The notes under the pieces are model-generated. The model had not been told where the DNA came from. It ran no database searches and worked only from the letters and a program-made list of their open reading frames with translations. A stretch of DNA of 64,000 bases from an uncultured Ruminococcus sp. Its GTDB lineage: Bacteria; Bacillota; Clostridia; Oscillospirales; Ruminococcaceae. The stretch covers positions 1 to 64,000 of the forward strand of contig CANQWA010000002.1 of assembly GCA_947627445.1 (NCBI GenBank), written 5' to 3'. The position numbers and the translations under genes were made by a program. The stretch's first letter is position 1. Each line of letters starts with the position of its first letter. Below, piece after piece: positions 25,016 through 32,361 of this stretch.

Positions 25016-27238
25016 ATGAAGACGATAACACACAAGACAATGGCGTTCTTCGCTGTGCTTTTGGCGATGTTGTTGTTCTGGGCGGGTATTGGCAGCGTGA
25101 TGCCCGCTGTAGATCTGACGGCTGCGGCGTGGACTTCTGATATGACAGACGAAGAGATGCAGCAATTTGCCGATGATGTGATTGCATTGGTGAATCAGGA
25201 GCGTGCGGCGGAGGGAATAGATCCTGTTTACGCATTGCCGATTCTGAACGAGGCGGCTGCAGTTCGGGCAAAGGAGTGTACAGAGCTGTTTGAACATGAA
25301 CGGCCGGACGGCACAAGCTGCGCCACCGTTCTGGATGAATTCGGCGTCACCTGGCATGCCTGGGGCGAAAATATTGCCTATGGCTATAGTTCGCCGAAAA
25401 ATTTCATGGAAGGCTGGATGAATTCGGAAGGGCACCGGAAAAACATCCTGAACAGCAGCTATACCCATATGGGCGTGGGTGTCACTTGTTTCAACGGGAT
25501 CATTTACTGTACCCAGAGCTTTGTGGGAAGACCGAATATCACAGATGGCGAGTATATGCCGGAACTGCGTGTGACTACTACCACAACAACCATTACGACA
25601 ACAACGACATCTGCAACAACTACCGCCGCCATCACCGTATTGCCGGTACCTACATATGAATACACCATCTATGAAGAGGAAGAAAATGCCATCACGGTTC
25701 AAAGCGGATATATGAAGTACTATCGCTTTATTCCGGATTATTCCGGCACCTATTATTTTTACACAACAGGTTCTATTGATACAATAGGCGAGCTGTATGA
25801 CACATATGGTTCGCATCTGGAAAGTGACGATGACAGCGGAGAAGATTTCAATTTTGAACTGTCGTATGATCTGTACGAAGGCGCTACGTATTATATCGGC
25901 GTTGAGGGTCTGTATGAATCCGGAAGTACTTCGCTGTATGTTTCGAGAACAGGAGGCGCAACTGTCATGACGACGGATGAGACGGAGACTGCGGCAACTA
26001 CCACCACTACAGCTGTCACGGATGTTGTGCAAGAAGCCTGGCTGCAGGGTGAAGAGGTAGAGCTTTCTGCTTCAGAACTGGTGGGAAACGGCTATATTGT
26101 CAACATTCCTTTGACATTTCAAATCAACACCGGCATCAAGGGATTGGAATTCGGCTTGTCATGGGACAGCGAGATGATGACCATTATGAATGTTACCTGC
26201 GATGCAGAAAACATGATGATATCCTCCAGAGTAAATACCGATGAAGATTTTCTGTGGGTCTCTTTTGCCTGCCTGGATGATGCCCATTACGGTGACGAGC
26301 TGTGCACCCTGCAATTCTGGGTATCTGATGCGGTATTGGATCAAGAGGGTGCCGGACTGCTGAGCGTGAACATGGAAACCGACAGTCCTTTCGGCTTGAC
26401 GGCAAATGCCTATGGACCGGACGGATCATCCATTGACTTGACGATGTCCTCTCCTGTCTGGGTAGTGATCTCGCCGGATGACCCGGATGTGACTACGACA
26501 ACGACACAGGTGACAGAAGAACCAAATAGCACGAGTACGGTTACAACCCTGGAAGAGTACGATGTGGTTGCACAGGTCGACTCAGTAGAAATTTCCCTGG
26601 AAGAATTGCAGGCAAATGACTATCAGATATCCATTCCGATGCGCTATATCCAAAACAGCGGTTTTACTGCCATGAGCTTCGGCATCAAAACAGACAGTTC
26701 ACTGCTGCAACTGGAAAGTTGCCAATCGGACACATCGATGCTGTTGTGTGCATCTACCATCTCCCATGAGAAGGATATGGTATGGCTCAGCCTCCTCAGC
26801 CAGCAGGGGGATCTATGGACGGGTTATGAAGACTATACCGGCGAGGAATTTTGCACCCTGACCTTTACAATCAGTCCGGATGTACAGCCAGGAGATGTGA
26901 TGGAGATCTATGGTGTGTATACGGATGCTGTAGGAGATCCCTATATGGCGAATAATGCAGAAGATGAAGATCTGGCGCTTTTAGTCAACACCGGACAGAT
27001 TGTCATCTCTGGCGAACCGACAGCAAAGATCCATCGGGGCGATTTGAACGGAGACGGCGTGGTCAGTCTGGCAGATGTCGTGCTGCTGAGTAAGACCATC
27101 ATTGGTGTAACGCAATATACCATAGAGACAGACAGCGCACTGCTCAAGTCGGCTGATATCAATGGCGACGGTGTGATCGGCAGCGATGATGCAGCGCTGC
27201 TGCTGCAATTCCTAAATAAGATTGTGGACGAAATATAA
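25016..27238 (+). CDS. Secreted CAP-PPC-(cohesin-like)x2-dockerin protein
   Basis: A 740-residue secreted multimodular protein. After the signal peptide it has: a CAP/SCP domain (about 48-170, with HAWGENIAYG and GHRKNILN); a Thr-rich linker; a PPC-like beta domain (about 222-310); a second Thr linker; two related cohesin-like beta modules (about 345-490 and 525-660, e.g. GIKGLEFGLSWDSEMM); and a C-terminal type I dockerin (GDLNGDGVVSLADVVLL and DINGDGVIGSDDAALLL, both calcium loops intact). The dockerin would plug the protein into a cohesin scaffold on the cell surface, and the cohesin-like modules could recruit further partners. No catalytic CAZyme domain is present. The ATG at 25016 follows AAGGAGG; the earlier ORF-track start overlaps the promoter. 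Confidence 0.85.
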   Translation: MKTITHKTMAFFAVLLAMLLFWAGIGSVMPAVDLTAAAWTSDMTDEEMQQFADDVIALVNQERAAEGIDPVYALPILNEAAAVRAKECTELFEHERPDGTSCATVLDEFGVTWHAWGENIAYGYSSPKNFMEGWMNSEGHRKNILNSSYTHMGVGVTCFNGIIYCTQSFVGRPNITDGEYMPELRVTTTTTTITTTTTSATTTAAITVLPVPTYEYTIYEEEENAITVQSGYMKYYRFIPDYSGTYYFYTTGSIDTIGELYDTYGSHLESDDDSGEDFNFELSYDLYEGATYYIGVEGLYESGSTSLYVSRTGGATVMTTDETETAATTTTTAVTDVVQEAWLQGEEVELSASELVGNGYIVNIPLTFQINTGIKGLEFGLSWDSEMMTIMNVTCDAENMMISSRVNTDEDFLWVSFACLDDAHYGDELCTLQFWVSDAVLDQEGAGLLSVNMETDSPFGLTANAYGPDGSSIDLTMSSPVWVVISPDDPDVTTTTTQVTEEPNSTSTVTTLEEYDVVAQVDSVEISLEELQANDYQISIPMRYIQNSGFTAMSFGIKTDSSLLQLESCQSDTSMLLCASTISHEKDMVWLSLLSQQGDLWTGYEDYTGEEFCTLTFTISPDVQPGDVMEIYGVYTDAVGDPYMANNAEDEDLALLVNTGQIVISGEPTAKIHRGDLNGDGVVSLADVVLLSKTIIGVTQYTIETDSALLKSADINGDGVIGSDDAALLLQFLNKIVDEI

Positions 27239-27249
27239 AAGCTTTTCCC

Positions 27250-27291
27250 GAACCTGTCCGTATAGGCACATACGGACAGGTTCTTGTTTTA
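27250..27291 (+). terminator. Terminator of the CAP/dockerin gene
   Basis: GAACCTGTCCGTAT and ATACGGACAGGTTC form a perfect 14-bp stem followed by TTGTTTT. The arms match the AGAACCTGTC end of the repeat family. Confidence 0.85.
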
Positions 27292-27357
27292 CCCGCCGGA
27301 ATCAGCTCTTTTTTGACGTGTTTTTGGCAAAAACACGAAAATATCCGATGCAGATGG

Positions 27358-27386
27358 TTGACAAAGCCGCTGCTGTATGGTATAAT
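27358..27386 (+). promoter_or_regulatory. Promoter of the DUF4234 gene
   Basis: TTGACA and TATAAT are separated by 17 bases. Confidence 0.85.
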
Positions 27387-27475
27387 GAAACATATCATAA
27401 AAGCAACACCGCACCAAGAATGCCTGACGGATTTGTACGGTGCTGCCTAAACATTCTAAGAAGGAGAATATACAT

Positions 27476-27991
27476 ATGATCTGTCCAAACTGTGGCTCTA
27501 ATTTTGAAGGCGCATTTTGCCCCAACTGCGGTACAGCAGCTCAGCAGCCCAATGCGGCATCCAATATGGGGGCAACACCTCCGGTACAGCCCAATATGCA
27601 GCAGTATACCGGCGCACCAGTTCCGCCGCCTACGGGTTCTGCTTATGGCGTTCAGGAGCGTAACATTGCGCTTTGCATCATTTTTTCTCTGATCACTTGC
27701 GGTATCTACGGGCTGTATTGGCTGTACTGCCTGACAGAGGATGTCAAAAAGCTGTCCAATAATCCCAATGGCACTTCCGGCGGTATTACCATTCTATTGG
27801 GCATTGTGACATGTGGTATCTATCTCTGGTACTGGATGTATACACAGGGTGATGCCATCGACAAGGTCAAACAGTCCCGGGGAATTGCTTCCGGCAATAC
27901 GGGTATTCTGTATCTAATTCTGTCTATTGTTGGTCTGGGTATTGTTTCCTATGCCCTGATGCAGAACGAAATCAACCATCTAGCAAAGTAA
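27476..27991 (+). CDS. Zinc-ribbon DUF4234 membrane protein
   Basis: 171 residues. The N-terminal zinc ribbon is CPNCGSNFEGAFCPNCG, followed by a Pro/Gln linker and three to four membrane helices of the DUF4234 type, with ITCGIYGLYWLYCL and VTCGIYLWYWMY, two copies of the CGIYxxYW pattern. The role is unknown. AAGGAGA precedes the ATG. The stop codon TAA is fused to an AGAACAAGTTCT repeat end. Confidence 0.85.
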   Translation: MICPNCGSNFEGAFCPNCGTAAQQPNAASNMGATPPVQPNMQQYTGAPVPPPTGSAYGVQERNIALCIIFSLITCGIYGLYWLYCLTEDVKKLSNNPNGTSGGITILLGIVTCGIYLWYWMYTQGDAIDKVKQSRGIASGNTGILYLILSIVGLGIVSYALMQNEINHLAK

Positions 27992-28002
27992 GAACAAGTT
28001 CT
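27991..28002. repeat. AGAACAAGTTCT fused to the DUF4234 stop codon
   Basis: A perfect copy of the AGAAC-family end. Its first A is the last base of the TAA stop. Confidence 0.6.
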
Positions 28003-28027
28003 AAAAATTTCTCAGGAGCAAACACAA

Positions 28028-28061
28028 AGAGGGCTGCACCGGAAACGGGCAGTCCTCTTTC
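28028..28061 (+). terminator. Terminator-like hairpin after DUF4234
   Basis: AAAGAGGGCTGC and GCAGTCCTCTTT pair with one wobble. Only a short T-run follows. Confidence 0.5.
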
Positions 28062-28148
28062 AAAAACCAGAAAAATAGAAGCAGGAGGCAAGAGTGGATA
28101 CTTTTTCTTGCCTCTTGCTTCTGTCCGGAAAAGGGGAGGCAGAAGCAT

Positions 28149-28568
28149 TTGCATCAACTGAAATCATTGCTGTATCAGAAACGCCGGCAGCTTTGCCTTG
28201 GCGGTGCGGTTCTGGTGCTGGGATTGATCTACTATGCCATGACACAGTTCACATCCTTTCGCATCCCCTGCATATTTCAGACCATCACAGGGCTGGCTTG
28301 CCCTGGATGTGGTGTATCCCACTTCTGCATCCGGCTGCTGCATTGCGATCCTGCCGGTGCAGTACGGGAAAACCTGGCGCTTGGCTTGCTTTTGCCGGTG
28401 TGGGCTGTAGCAGGGTTGATACGATGGATATGGCATCCCGCATGGCTGGAAAAGAACAGCAAAGGGGAAGTGATTCTGACCTGGGGAAGCATCGCCCTGC
28501 TGCTCCTGTTTGGTGTGGTACGGAATTTGCCGGGGATGGAGTTTCTGCTGCCTTCTTATCGGATGTAA
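28149..28568 (+). CDS. DUF2752 membrane protein
   Basis: 139 residues with the DUF2752 hallmark CPGCGVSHFCIRLLHCD after the first helix. Three hydrophobic segments are seen (about 16-32, 78-95, 110-127). The family is of unknown function and common in gut Firmicutes. The start is TTG, nine bases after GGGGAGG. It ends 18 bases from the convergent mazF gene, with no terminator between them. Confidence 0.8.
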   Translation: MHQLKSLLYQKRRQLCLGGAVLVLGLIYYAMTQFTSFRIPCIFQTITGLACPGCGVSHFCIRLLHCDPAGAVRENLALGLLLPVWAVAGLIRWIWHPAWLEKNSKGEVILTWGSIALLLLFGVVRNLPGMEFLLPSYRM

Positions 28569-28586
28569 CCGGCATGAAGTCCATGC

Positions 28587-28934
28587 TCATAATGGCAGCC
28601 CGAAACTCACCTGTAATGCATGATCCACACGTGTCATAGACGGTTCATCCAGCTCGCCCATGCGATCTTTGAGCCGTTGTTTATCCAGAGTACGGATTTG
28701 TTCCAGCAGAACGATGCTGTCCTTGGTGAGACCGCAGGTGGTTGCCTGTACGTCAATGTGAGTGGGAAGCTTGGCTTTGTCCTTGCGGCTGGTGATGGCG
28801 GCGGCGATTACCGTAGGACTGTGGCGATTTCCGATGTCATTCTGAACAATAAGTACCGGACGAACACCGCCTTGTTCCGAGCCGACTACCGGACTGAGAT
28901 CTGCATAGTATATTTCTCCACGCTTTACCTGCAT
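28587..28934 (-). CDS. mazF: MazF/EndoA-family mRNA interferase
   Basis: A 115-residue toxin-type endoribonuclease close in length and sequence to Bacillus NdoA/EndoA, which cuts mRNA at specific sequences. Conserved blocks: [40 protein letters not shown] with the catalytic region, and [22 protein letters not shown] precedes the ATG. No antitoxin ORF (CopG/EndoAI type) lies in the 230 bases upstream, where only a terminator and a weak -10 are seen, so this copy appears to be an orphan. Confidence 0.93.
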   Translation of the reverse strand: MQVKRGEIYYADLSPVVGSEQGGVRPVLIVQNDIGNRHSPTVIAAAITSRKDKAKLPTHIDVQATTCGLTKDSIVLLEQIRTLDKQRLKDRMGELDEPSMTRVDHALQVSFGLPL

Positions 28935-29090
28935 GGGGATCCCTCCTTTTTGTCAAATTCAACCTGTTGCGTATGGTTTTCCACCATTCTGCTGCCTGTG
29001 TGGATAGTATGCCCATCACAGGGAGGATTATACGGTTATGAATCCATATTATCATATTCTTTTCCAAACAAAGACGTGAAAGCATTGCAG

Positions 29091-29141
29091 AAAAGCGACC
29101 GACACGAACCTGTTTCAAGGGCAAGCTGTCAGTCGCTTTTT
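29091..29141. terminator. spoVT terminator
   Basis: AAAAGCGACCGACA and TGTCAGTCGCTTTT pair with one mismatch. A/T runs exist on both sides. Confidence 0.75.
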
Positions 29142-29165
29142 GATGCTTTTTTTCGTTTGGTTTCA

Positions 29166-29705
29166 CTAACCCTCTAACTGGCGTCCCAAAAGTTGAGAAG
29201 CTGCCTGAATCAGACTTTTCTGACTTTCGGTGAGGGTATATCCGTTCCCATTGTCCAGAAATGCCACTGCGCCTGTGACATCGCCGGCGGAAATAATAGG
29301 CATACAAGCCATTGCACCCTTGTCCACACCTTCGGCTGGCATCAGTTCTGGCTGGCCTGTTTCCGAAAAATACTGACGGCGGTTTTCCATCAGCTCCTCC
29401 AACTCAGGGGAAACACGACGGGCGTTCCATTCTTTTTTGGCTGCGCCGGAGACGGAAACTACATGGTCACGGTCGAAGACAGCCACCGGGCAGCCGGCAA
29501 GACGATGCATAATCTCCGCCACCTGTGCAGCATTTTCACTCATTTCGCCCATGGGAGAGTATTTCTTGAAAATGACCTCTCCGTCATTGCTGGTGTAGAT
29601 CTCCAGGGGGTCGCCTTCCCGGATGCGCATGGTGCGCCGGATTTCCTTTGGAATTACGACACGCCCAAGGTCATCAATTCGTCTGACAATTCCTGTTGCT
29701 TTCAT
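29166..29705 (-). CDS. spoVT: Stage V sporulation protein T
   Basis: A 179-residue transcription factor of the AbrB/SpoVT class. The N-terminal swapped-hairpin DNA-binding domain begins MKATGIVRRIDDLGRVVIPKEIRR. A GAF domain fills the C-terminal two thirds. In Bacillus it tunes sigma-G-dependent genes in the forespore. Length and N-terminus are canonical, with AAGGAGG before the ATG. It is monocistronic, ended by the hairpin at 29091. Confidence 0.96.
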   Translation of the reverse strand: MKATGIVRRIDDLGRVVIPKEIRRTMRIREGDPLEIYTSNDGEVIFKKYSPMGEMSENAAQVAEIMHRLAGCPVAVFDRDHVVSVSGAAKKEWNARRVSPELEELMENRRQYFSETGQPELMPAEGVDKGAMACMPIISAGDVTGAVAFLDNGNGYTLTESQKSLIQAASQLLGRQLEG

Positions 29706-29899
29706 ATATGTGATCCTCCTTTTTATTCTTCATGATATGACATTCGCAGCGGTTTTGCTGACGTATGGCGCTGTTATTGTCTGCAAAAAAATGAAGTTTA
29801 TACGAGCTTTTCATAAAACCCGCCAGGAATTTTTCAAACTGTCTTTCACTGATGCCCCATTTGTTGGCGTTTTATGCATGGCTTGGTGCGGTTTTTTTG

Positions 29900-29983
29900 A
29901 ATAAATGCAAAGCATTTATTTATTTTTATTTGAAAGTCCTTGCAGATCCGCAAATCTACGATTTGCTCCCTGTATATCGGATA
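29900..29983. repeat. About 84-bp repeat, copy 1
   Basis: AATAAATGCAAAGCATTTATT hairpin, then ATTTGAAAGTCCTTGCAG, a second hairpin GCAAATCTACGATTTGC, and CTCCCTG with ATATCGGA. A near-identical unit lies at 31544-31626. It is in the 451-base gap between spoVT and the sigma gene. Confidence 0.8.
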
Positions 29984-30027
29984 AATTCTCAAAAATTTCC
30001 GTAAACGGACATATTCTTGGAAAAAGG

Positions 30028-30056
30028 TGTAACGTTTGGGCGGAATGGGTGTATAT
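30028..30056 (+). promoter_or_regulatory. Possible ECF-type promoter of the sigma gene
   Basis: TGTAAC with the AAC of ECF -35 elements lies 17 bases before GTATAT, about 100 bases upstream of the sigma gene. ECF factors often activate themselves. The match is by eye only. Confidence 0.35.
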
Positions 30057-30156
30057 CATAGTGAGCGCTCGAAAATGAAAATTTGTCTTTGTAAAAAGCA
30101 TGTGGATTTTTGCGTACATGTACCTGTGGAGACAAATTTCGGGAGGTGGAACTCAT

Positions 30157-30732
30157 ATGGAACAAAACCGGACAGCAGCCTTGATCGCCGGTGACGAAAC
30201 TGTCCTGCGGGAAGTGATGCAGCGGTATACAGGTTATGTATATACCATTGTCCGGAATTTTTCCAGAGGCAGACTCAGTACGGAGGATATGGAAGAGATC
30301 ACTGCCGATGTATTTATCAGCCTTTGGAAAAACAAAGCAAATTTGAAACAGCAGCTGGCACTTCCTCCGTATCTGGCGGCTATTGCACGGAACCATGTGA
30401 AAAACCGGTTTCGTGCCATGGGAAAGCATGCACCAGTGCGGCAGTCACTGGAAGAGCTGACATTGTCTGACTCCCAGGATCTTTGTATGGATGCAGAGAA
30501 AGCAGAAGCTATCGCCTGTCTTGTCTGTGGACTGGAGATTCTGACAGAGCAGGAACGGGAGCTGGTGATTCGGTTTTATTTCTACGGAGAAAAAACCTCT
30601 GATATGGCAAAGGCATTGCATCTGAGCGACACTGCGGTTCGTGTCAGACTTTACCGAAGCAGGGGGAAGCTCCGAAGATATATGGAAGAAAGGGGTTTTG
30701 GTGATGCAGAAGCAGTTGGATTGGCTCGATGA
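30157..30732 (+). CDS. ECF-type RNA polymerase sigma factor
   Basis: 191 residues, sigma-70 family group 4. Region 2 covers about 5-80 (LREVMQRYTGYVYTIVRNF, TADVFISLWKN) and region 4 about 125-180 (LTEQERELVIRFYFYGEKTSDMA then a helix-turn-helix, LSDTAVRVRLYRSRGKLRR). It directs polymerase to a small stress or envelope regulon. The ATG follows GGGAGGTGG; the ORF-track extension precedes it. The next gene overlaps by 29 bases and encodes a one-helix membrane protein, the usual sigma/anti-sigma layout. Confidence 0.9.
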   Translation: MEQNRTAALIAGDETVLREVMQRYTGYVYTIVRNFSRGRLSTEDMEEITADVFISLWKNKANLKQQLALPPYLAAIARNHVKNRFRAMGKHAPVRQSLEELTLSDSQDLCMDAEKAEAIACLVCGLEILTEQERELVIRFYFYGEKTSDMAKALHLSDTAVRVRLYRSRGKLRRYMEERGFGDAEAVGLAR

Positions 30733-31216
30733 AATCCAGCCTTTGTCACTGGATAAAGACGAGATGCGGAAAGAACGCATTCTGAAACAGGTGACAGAGC
30801 AGTTGCCGGATACGGCAGAAAGTGAGAAGAATATCATGAAACATACAAAGCTGAACAAACACATTCGCCCGCTGATTGTAATTGCCGCAGCCCTTGGCAT
30901 CGGTGCGGTATCGGTCGTTGCCGCCAATGCCGCAACAGATGGTGCGATCCTGAAAAGGATGACGGCATATATTGACGGCGTGCCTTATGAAGTGGAGGGG
31001 CGTTTGATTCAGGAAGATGAAAATATGGTAGAATATGAGTTTGAGGTCACAGACAATGAAAATGACGGTGAAAATCATGAGCATGTGATGACTTTTGAGG
31101 GGGATGATTTTGAGGGAGAGATTACAGTCGATGAAGATGACGGTGAAAACCATGAGTTTGAGATGACCTTTGAGGGGGATGACCAGAAGGAGAGCGTAAA
31201 AGTATCCGATGAGTAA
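30704..31216 (+). CDS. Putative membrane anti-sigma factor with acidic repeats
   Basis: 170 residues. A charged N-terminal cytosolic part of about 50 residues contains QLPDTAESEKN, then comes one transmembrane helix (about 56-76, IRPLIVIAAALGIGAVSVVA) and a very acidic outer part. The outer part holds a tandem duplication spaced 25 residues apart (DGENHEHVMTFEGDD and DGENHEFEMTFEGDD), visible also in the DNA at 31064 and 31139. The overlap with the sigma gene and the topology suggest it holds the ECF sigma at the membrane. No ZAS or other named anti-sigma motif is seen. The ATG follows AAAGGGG. Confidence 0.65.
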   Translation: MQKQLDWLDEIQPLSLDKDEMRKERILKQVTEQLPDTAESEKNIMKHTKLNKHIRPLIVIAAALGIGAVSVVAANAATDGAILKRMTAYIDGVPYEVEGRLIQEDENMVEYEFEVTDNENDGENHEHVMTFEGDDFEGEITVDEDDGENHEFEMTFEGDDQKESVKVSDE

Positions 31217-31235
31217 GTGATGCTTAAAGCATCAC
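31217..31235 (+). terminator. Hairpin directly after the anti-sigma stop
   Basis: GTGATGC-TTAAA-GCATCAC begins at the base after the TAA. There is no T-run. Confidence 0.35.
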
Positions 31236-31274
31236 AGGCTCTGATGATCCATCACGAGATTTGTGCCAAATTTT

Positions 31275-31286
31275 AGAACTTGTTCT
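31275..31286. repeat. Solo AGAACTTGTTCT element
   Basis: A perfect copy of the AGAAC-family end, just before the 31298 terminator. Confidence 0.55.
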
Positions 31287-31297
31287 TAAATCCAAAG

Positions 31298-31342
31298 AAA
31301 AGACTGCCAGTCATCCCGAAGGGTGTGACAGCAGTCTTTTTT
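31298..31342 (+). terminator. Terminator of the sigma/anti-sigma unit
   Basis: AAAAGACTGC and GCAGTCTTTTTT close a 23-base loop. A very similar terminator lies at 42282. Confidence 0.82.
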
Positions 31343-31517
31343 GTGCGTATTTCGGACTTTTTGTCAGCTTTTTACAGTGCCTTTTGTTACTTTTCAGCAC
31401 TTCACCAGCCTCGCCGACGATCCTGCCGTTCATAGCCGCAATCCACTCTGCTGTGTGATTGCTGGATATTGGTGACGCAAAATTTCCGCACCGTACTTTC
31501 AAAACTCTGTCAAGCTC

Positions 31518-31546
31518 TTGCATTTCTGCATATTTTATGTTATAAT
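31518..31546 (+). promoter_or_regulatory. Promoter of thrH-MATE
   Basis: TTGCAT and TATAAT are separated by 17 bases. The second copy of the 84-bp repeat starts inside the -10, so it would form the 5' end of the transcript. Confidence 0.8.
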
Positions 31547-31626
31547 AAATGTAAAGCCTTTATTATATTCATTTGAAAGTCCTTGCAGATCCGCAAATCT
31601 ATGATTTGCTCCCTGCATATCGGACA
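31544..31626. repeat. About 84-bp repeat, copy 2
   Basis: The same order as copy 1 at 29900: AATAAATGTAAAGCCTTTATT, ATTTGAAAGTCCTTGCAG, hairpin GCAAATCTATGATTTGC, CTCCCTG. It is followed by a separate 16-bp stem (ATGATAGCGTAAAATC / GATTTTATGCTATCAT, 31627-31669). Confidence 0.8.
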
Positions 31627-31755
31627 ATGATAGCGTAAAATCTTTGATTTTTTGATTTTATGCTATCATAGCATCAGTAACAGAACCGATTTGCATAGGA
31701 GGCGGCACACATCGCCCTATGGGAACGGATTCTTGGATTGGGAGGAAATTTTACC

Positions 31756-32355
31756 ATGAATATCGTATGTTTGGATTTAGAGGGCGTGCTCGTACCAGAG
31801 ATCTGGGTCGCTTTTGCAGAAGCCAGCGGTATCCCTGAGCTGAAGCGTACTACCCGTGATGAACCGGATTACGACAAGCTGATGCACTGGCGTATCAGCG
31901 TCCTGAAGGAACACGGTCTGGGGCTGAAAGAGATTCAGAAAACCATTGCAAAAATTGACCCGTTGCCCGGCGCAAAGGCTTTCTTAGATGAACTGCGTGC
32001 TATCACACAGGTCATCATCATCAGTGATACATTCACACAATTTGCAAAGCCCCTGATGGAAAAGCTGGGCTATCCCACCATTTTCTGCAACACTTTGGAG
32101 GTGGCAGATTCCGGGGAGATCACCGGATTCCGCATGCGTATAGAAAACTCTAAGCTGACCACTGTCAAAGCGCTGCAATCCATCGGTTATGATACCGTTG
32201 CCAGCGGTGACAGCTATAACGATCTGGGTATGATTTTAGCCAGCAAGGCAGGTTTCCTGTTTCGCAGCACAGAGCAGATCAAAGCAGATTACCCTCAGCT
32301 GAAGGCATTGGAAGAATACGGCGAACTGCTGGCTGCCATCAAAGAGGTTCTGTAA
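31756..32355 (+). CDS. thrH: ThrH-type phosphoserine phosphatase / homoserine phosphotransferase
   Basis: A 199-residue HAD-superfamily enzyme. The ThrH-specific motif 1 is CLDLEGVLVPE (Asp nucleophile followed by Glu rather than Asp). Motif 2 is IISDTF, the Lys motif follows ENSKLTT, and motif 4 is SGDSYNDLGM. ThrH dephosphorylates phosphoserine and can pass the phosphate to homoserine, linking serine and threonine synthesis. The ATG at 31756 follows GGGAGG; the ORF-track start is before that site. A MATE gene follows after six bases. Confidence 0.88.
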   Translation: MNIVCLDLEGVLVPEIWVAFAEASGIPELKRTTRDEPDYDKLMHWRISVLKEHGLGLKEIQKTIAKIDPLPGAKAFLDELRAITQVIIISDTFTQFAKPLMEKLGYPTIFCNTLEVADSGEITGFRMRIENSKLTTVKALQSIGYDTVASGDSYNDLGMILASKAGFLFRSTEQIKADYPQLKALEEYGELLAAIKEVL

Positions 32356-32361
32356 AGACCT

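Noticed and set aside
25580-25630. Short tandem ACA-rich repeats resembling a repeat array
   Set aside because: They encode Thr-rich linkers, as also at 57580-57640. There are no spacers, so not CRISPR.
24803-26032. 409-residue minus-strand ORF
   Set aside because: It runs through the promoter and coding region of the CAP/dockerin gene. Cys/Arg/Ile-rich antisense composition.
31311-31523. 70-residue minus-strand ORF between the anti-sigma and thrH
   Set aside because: No ribosome site. It overlaps the terminator at 31298-31342 and is partly within the thrH promoter.
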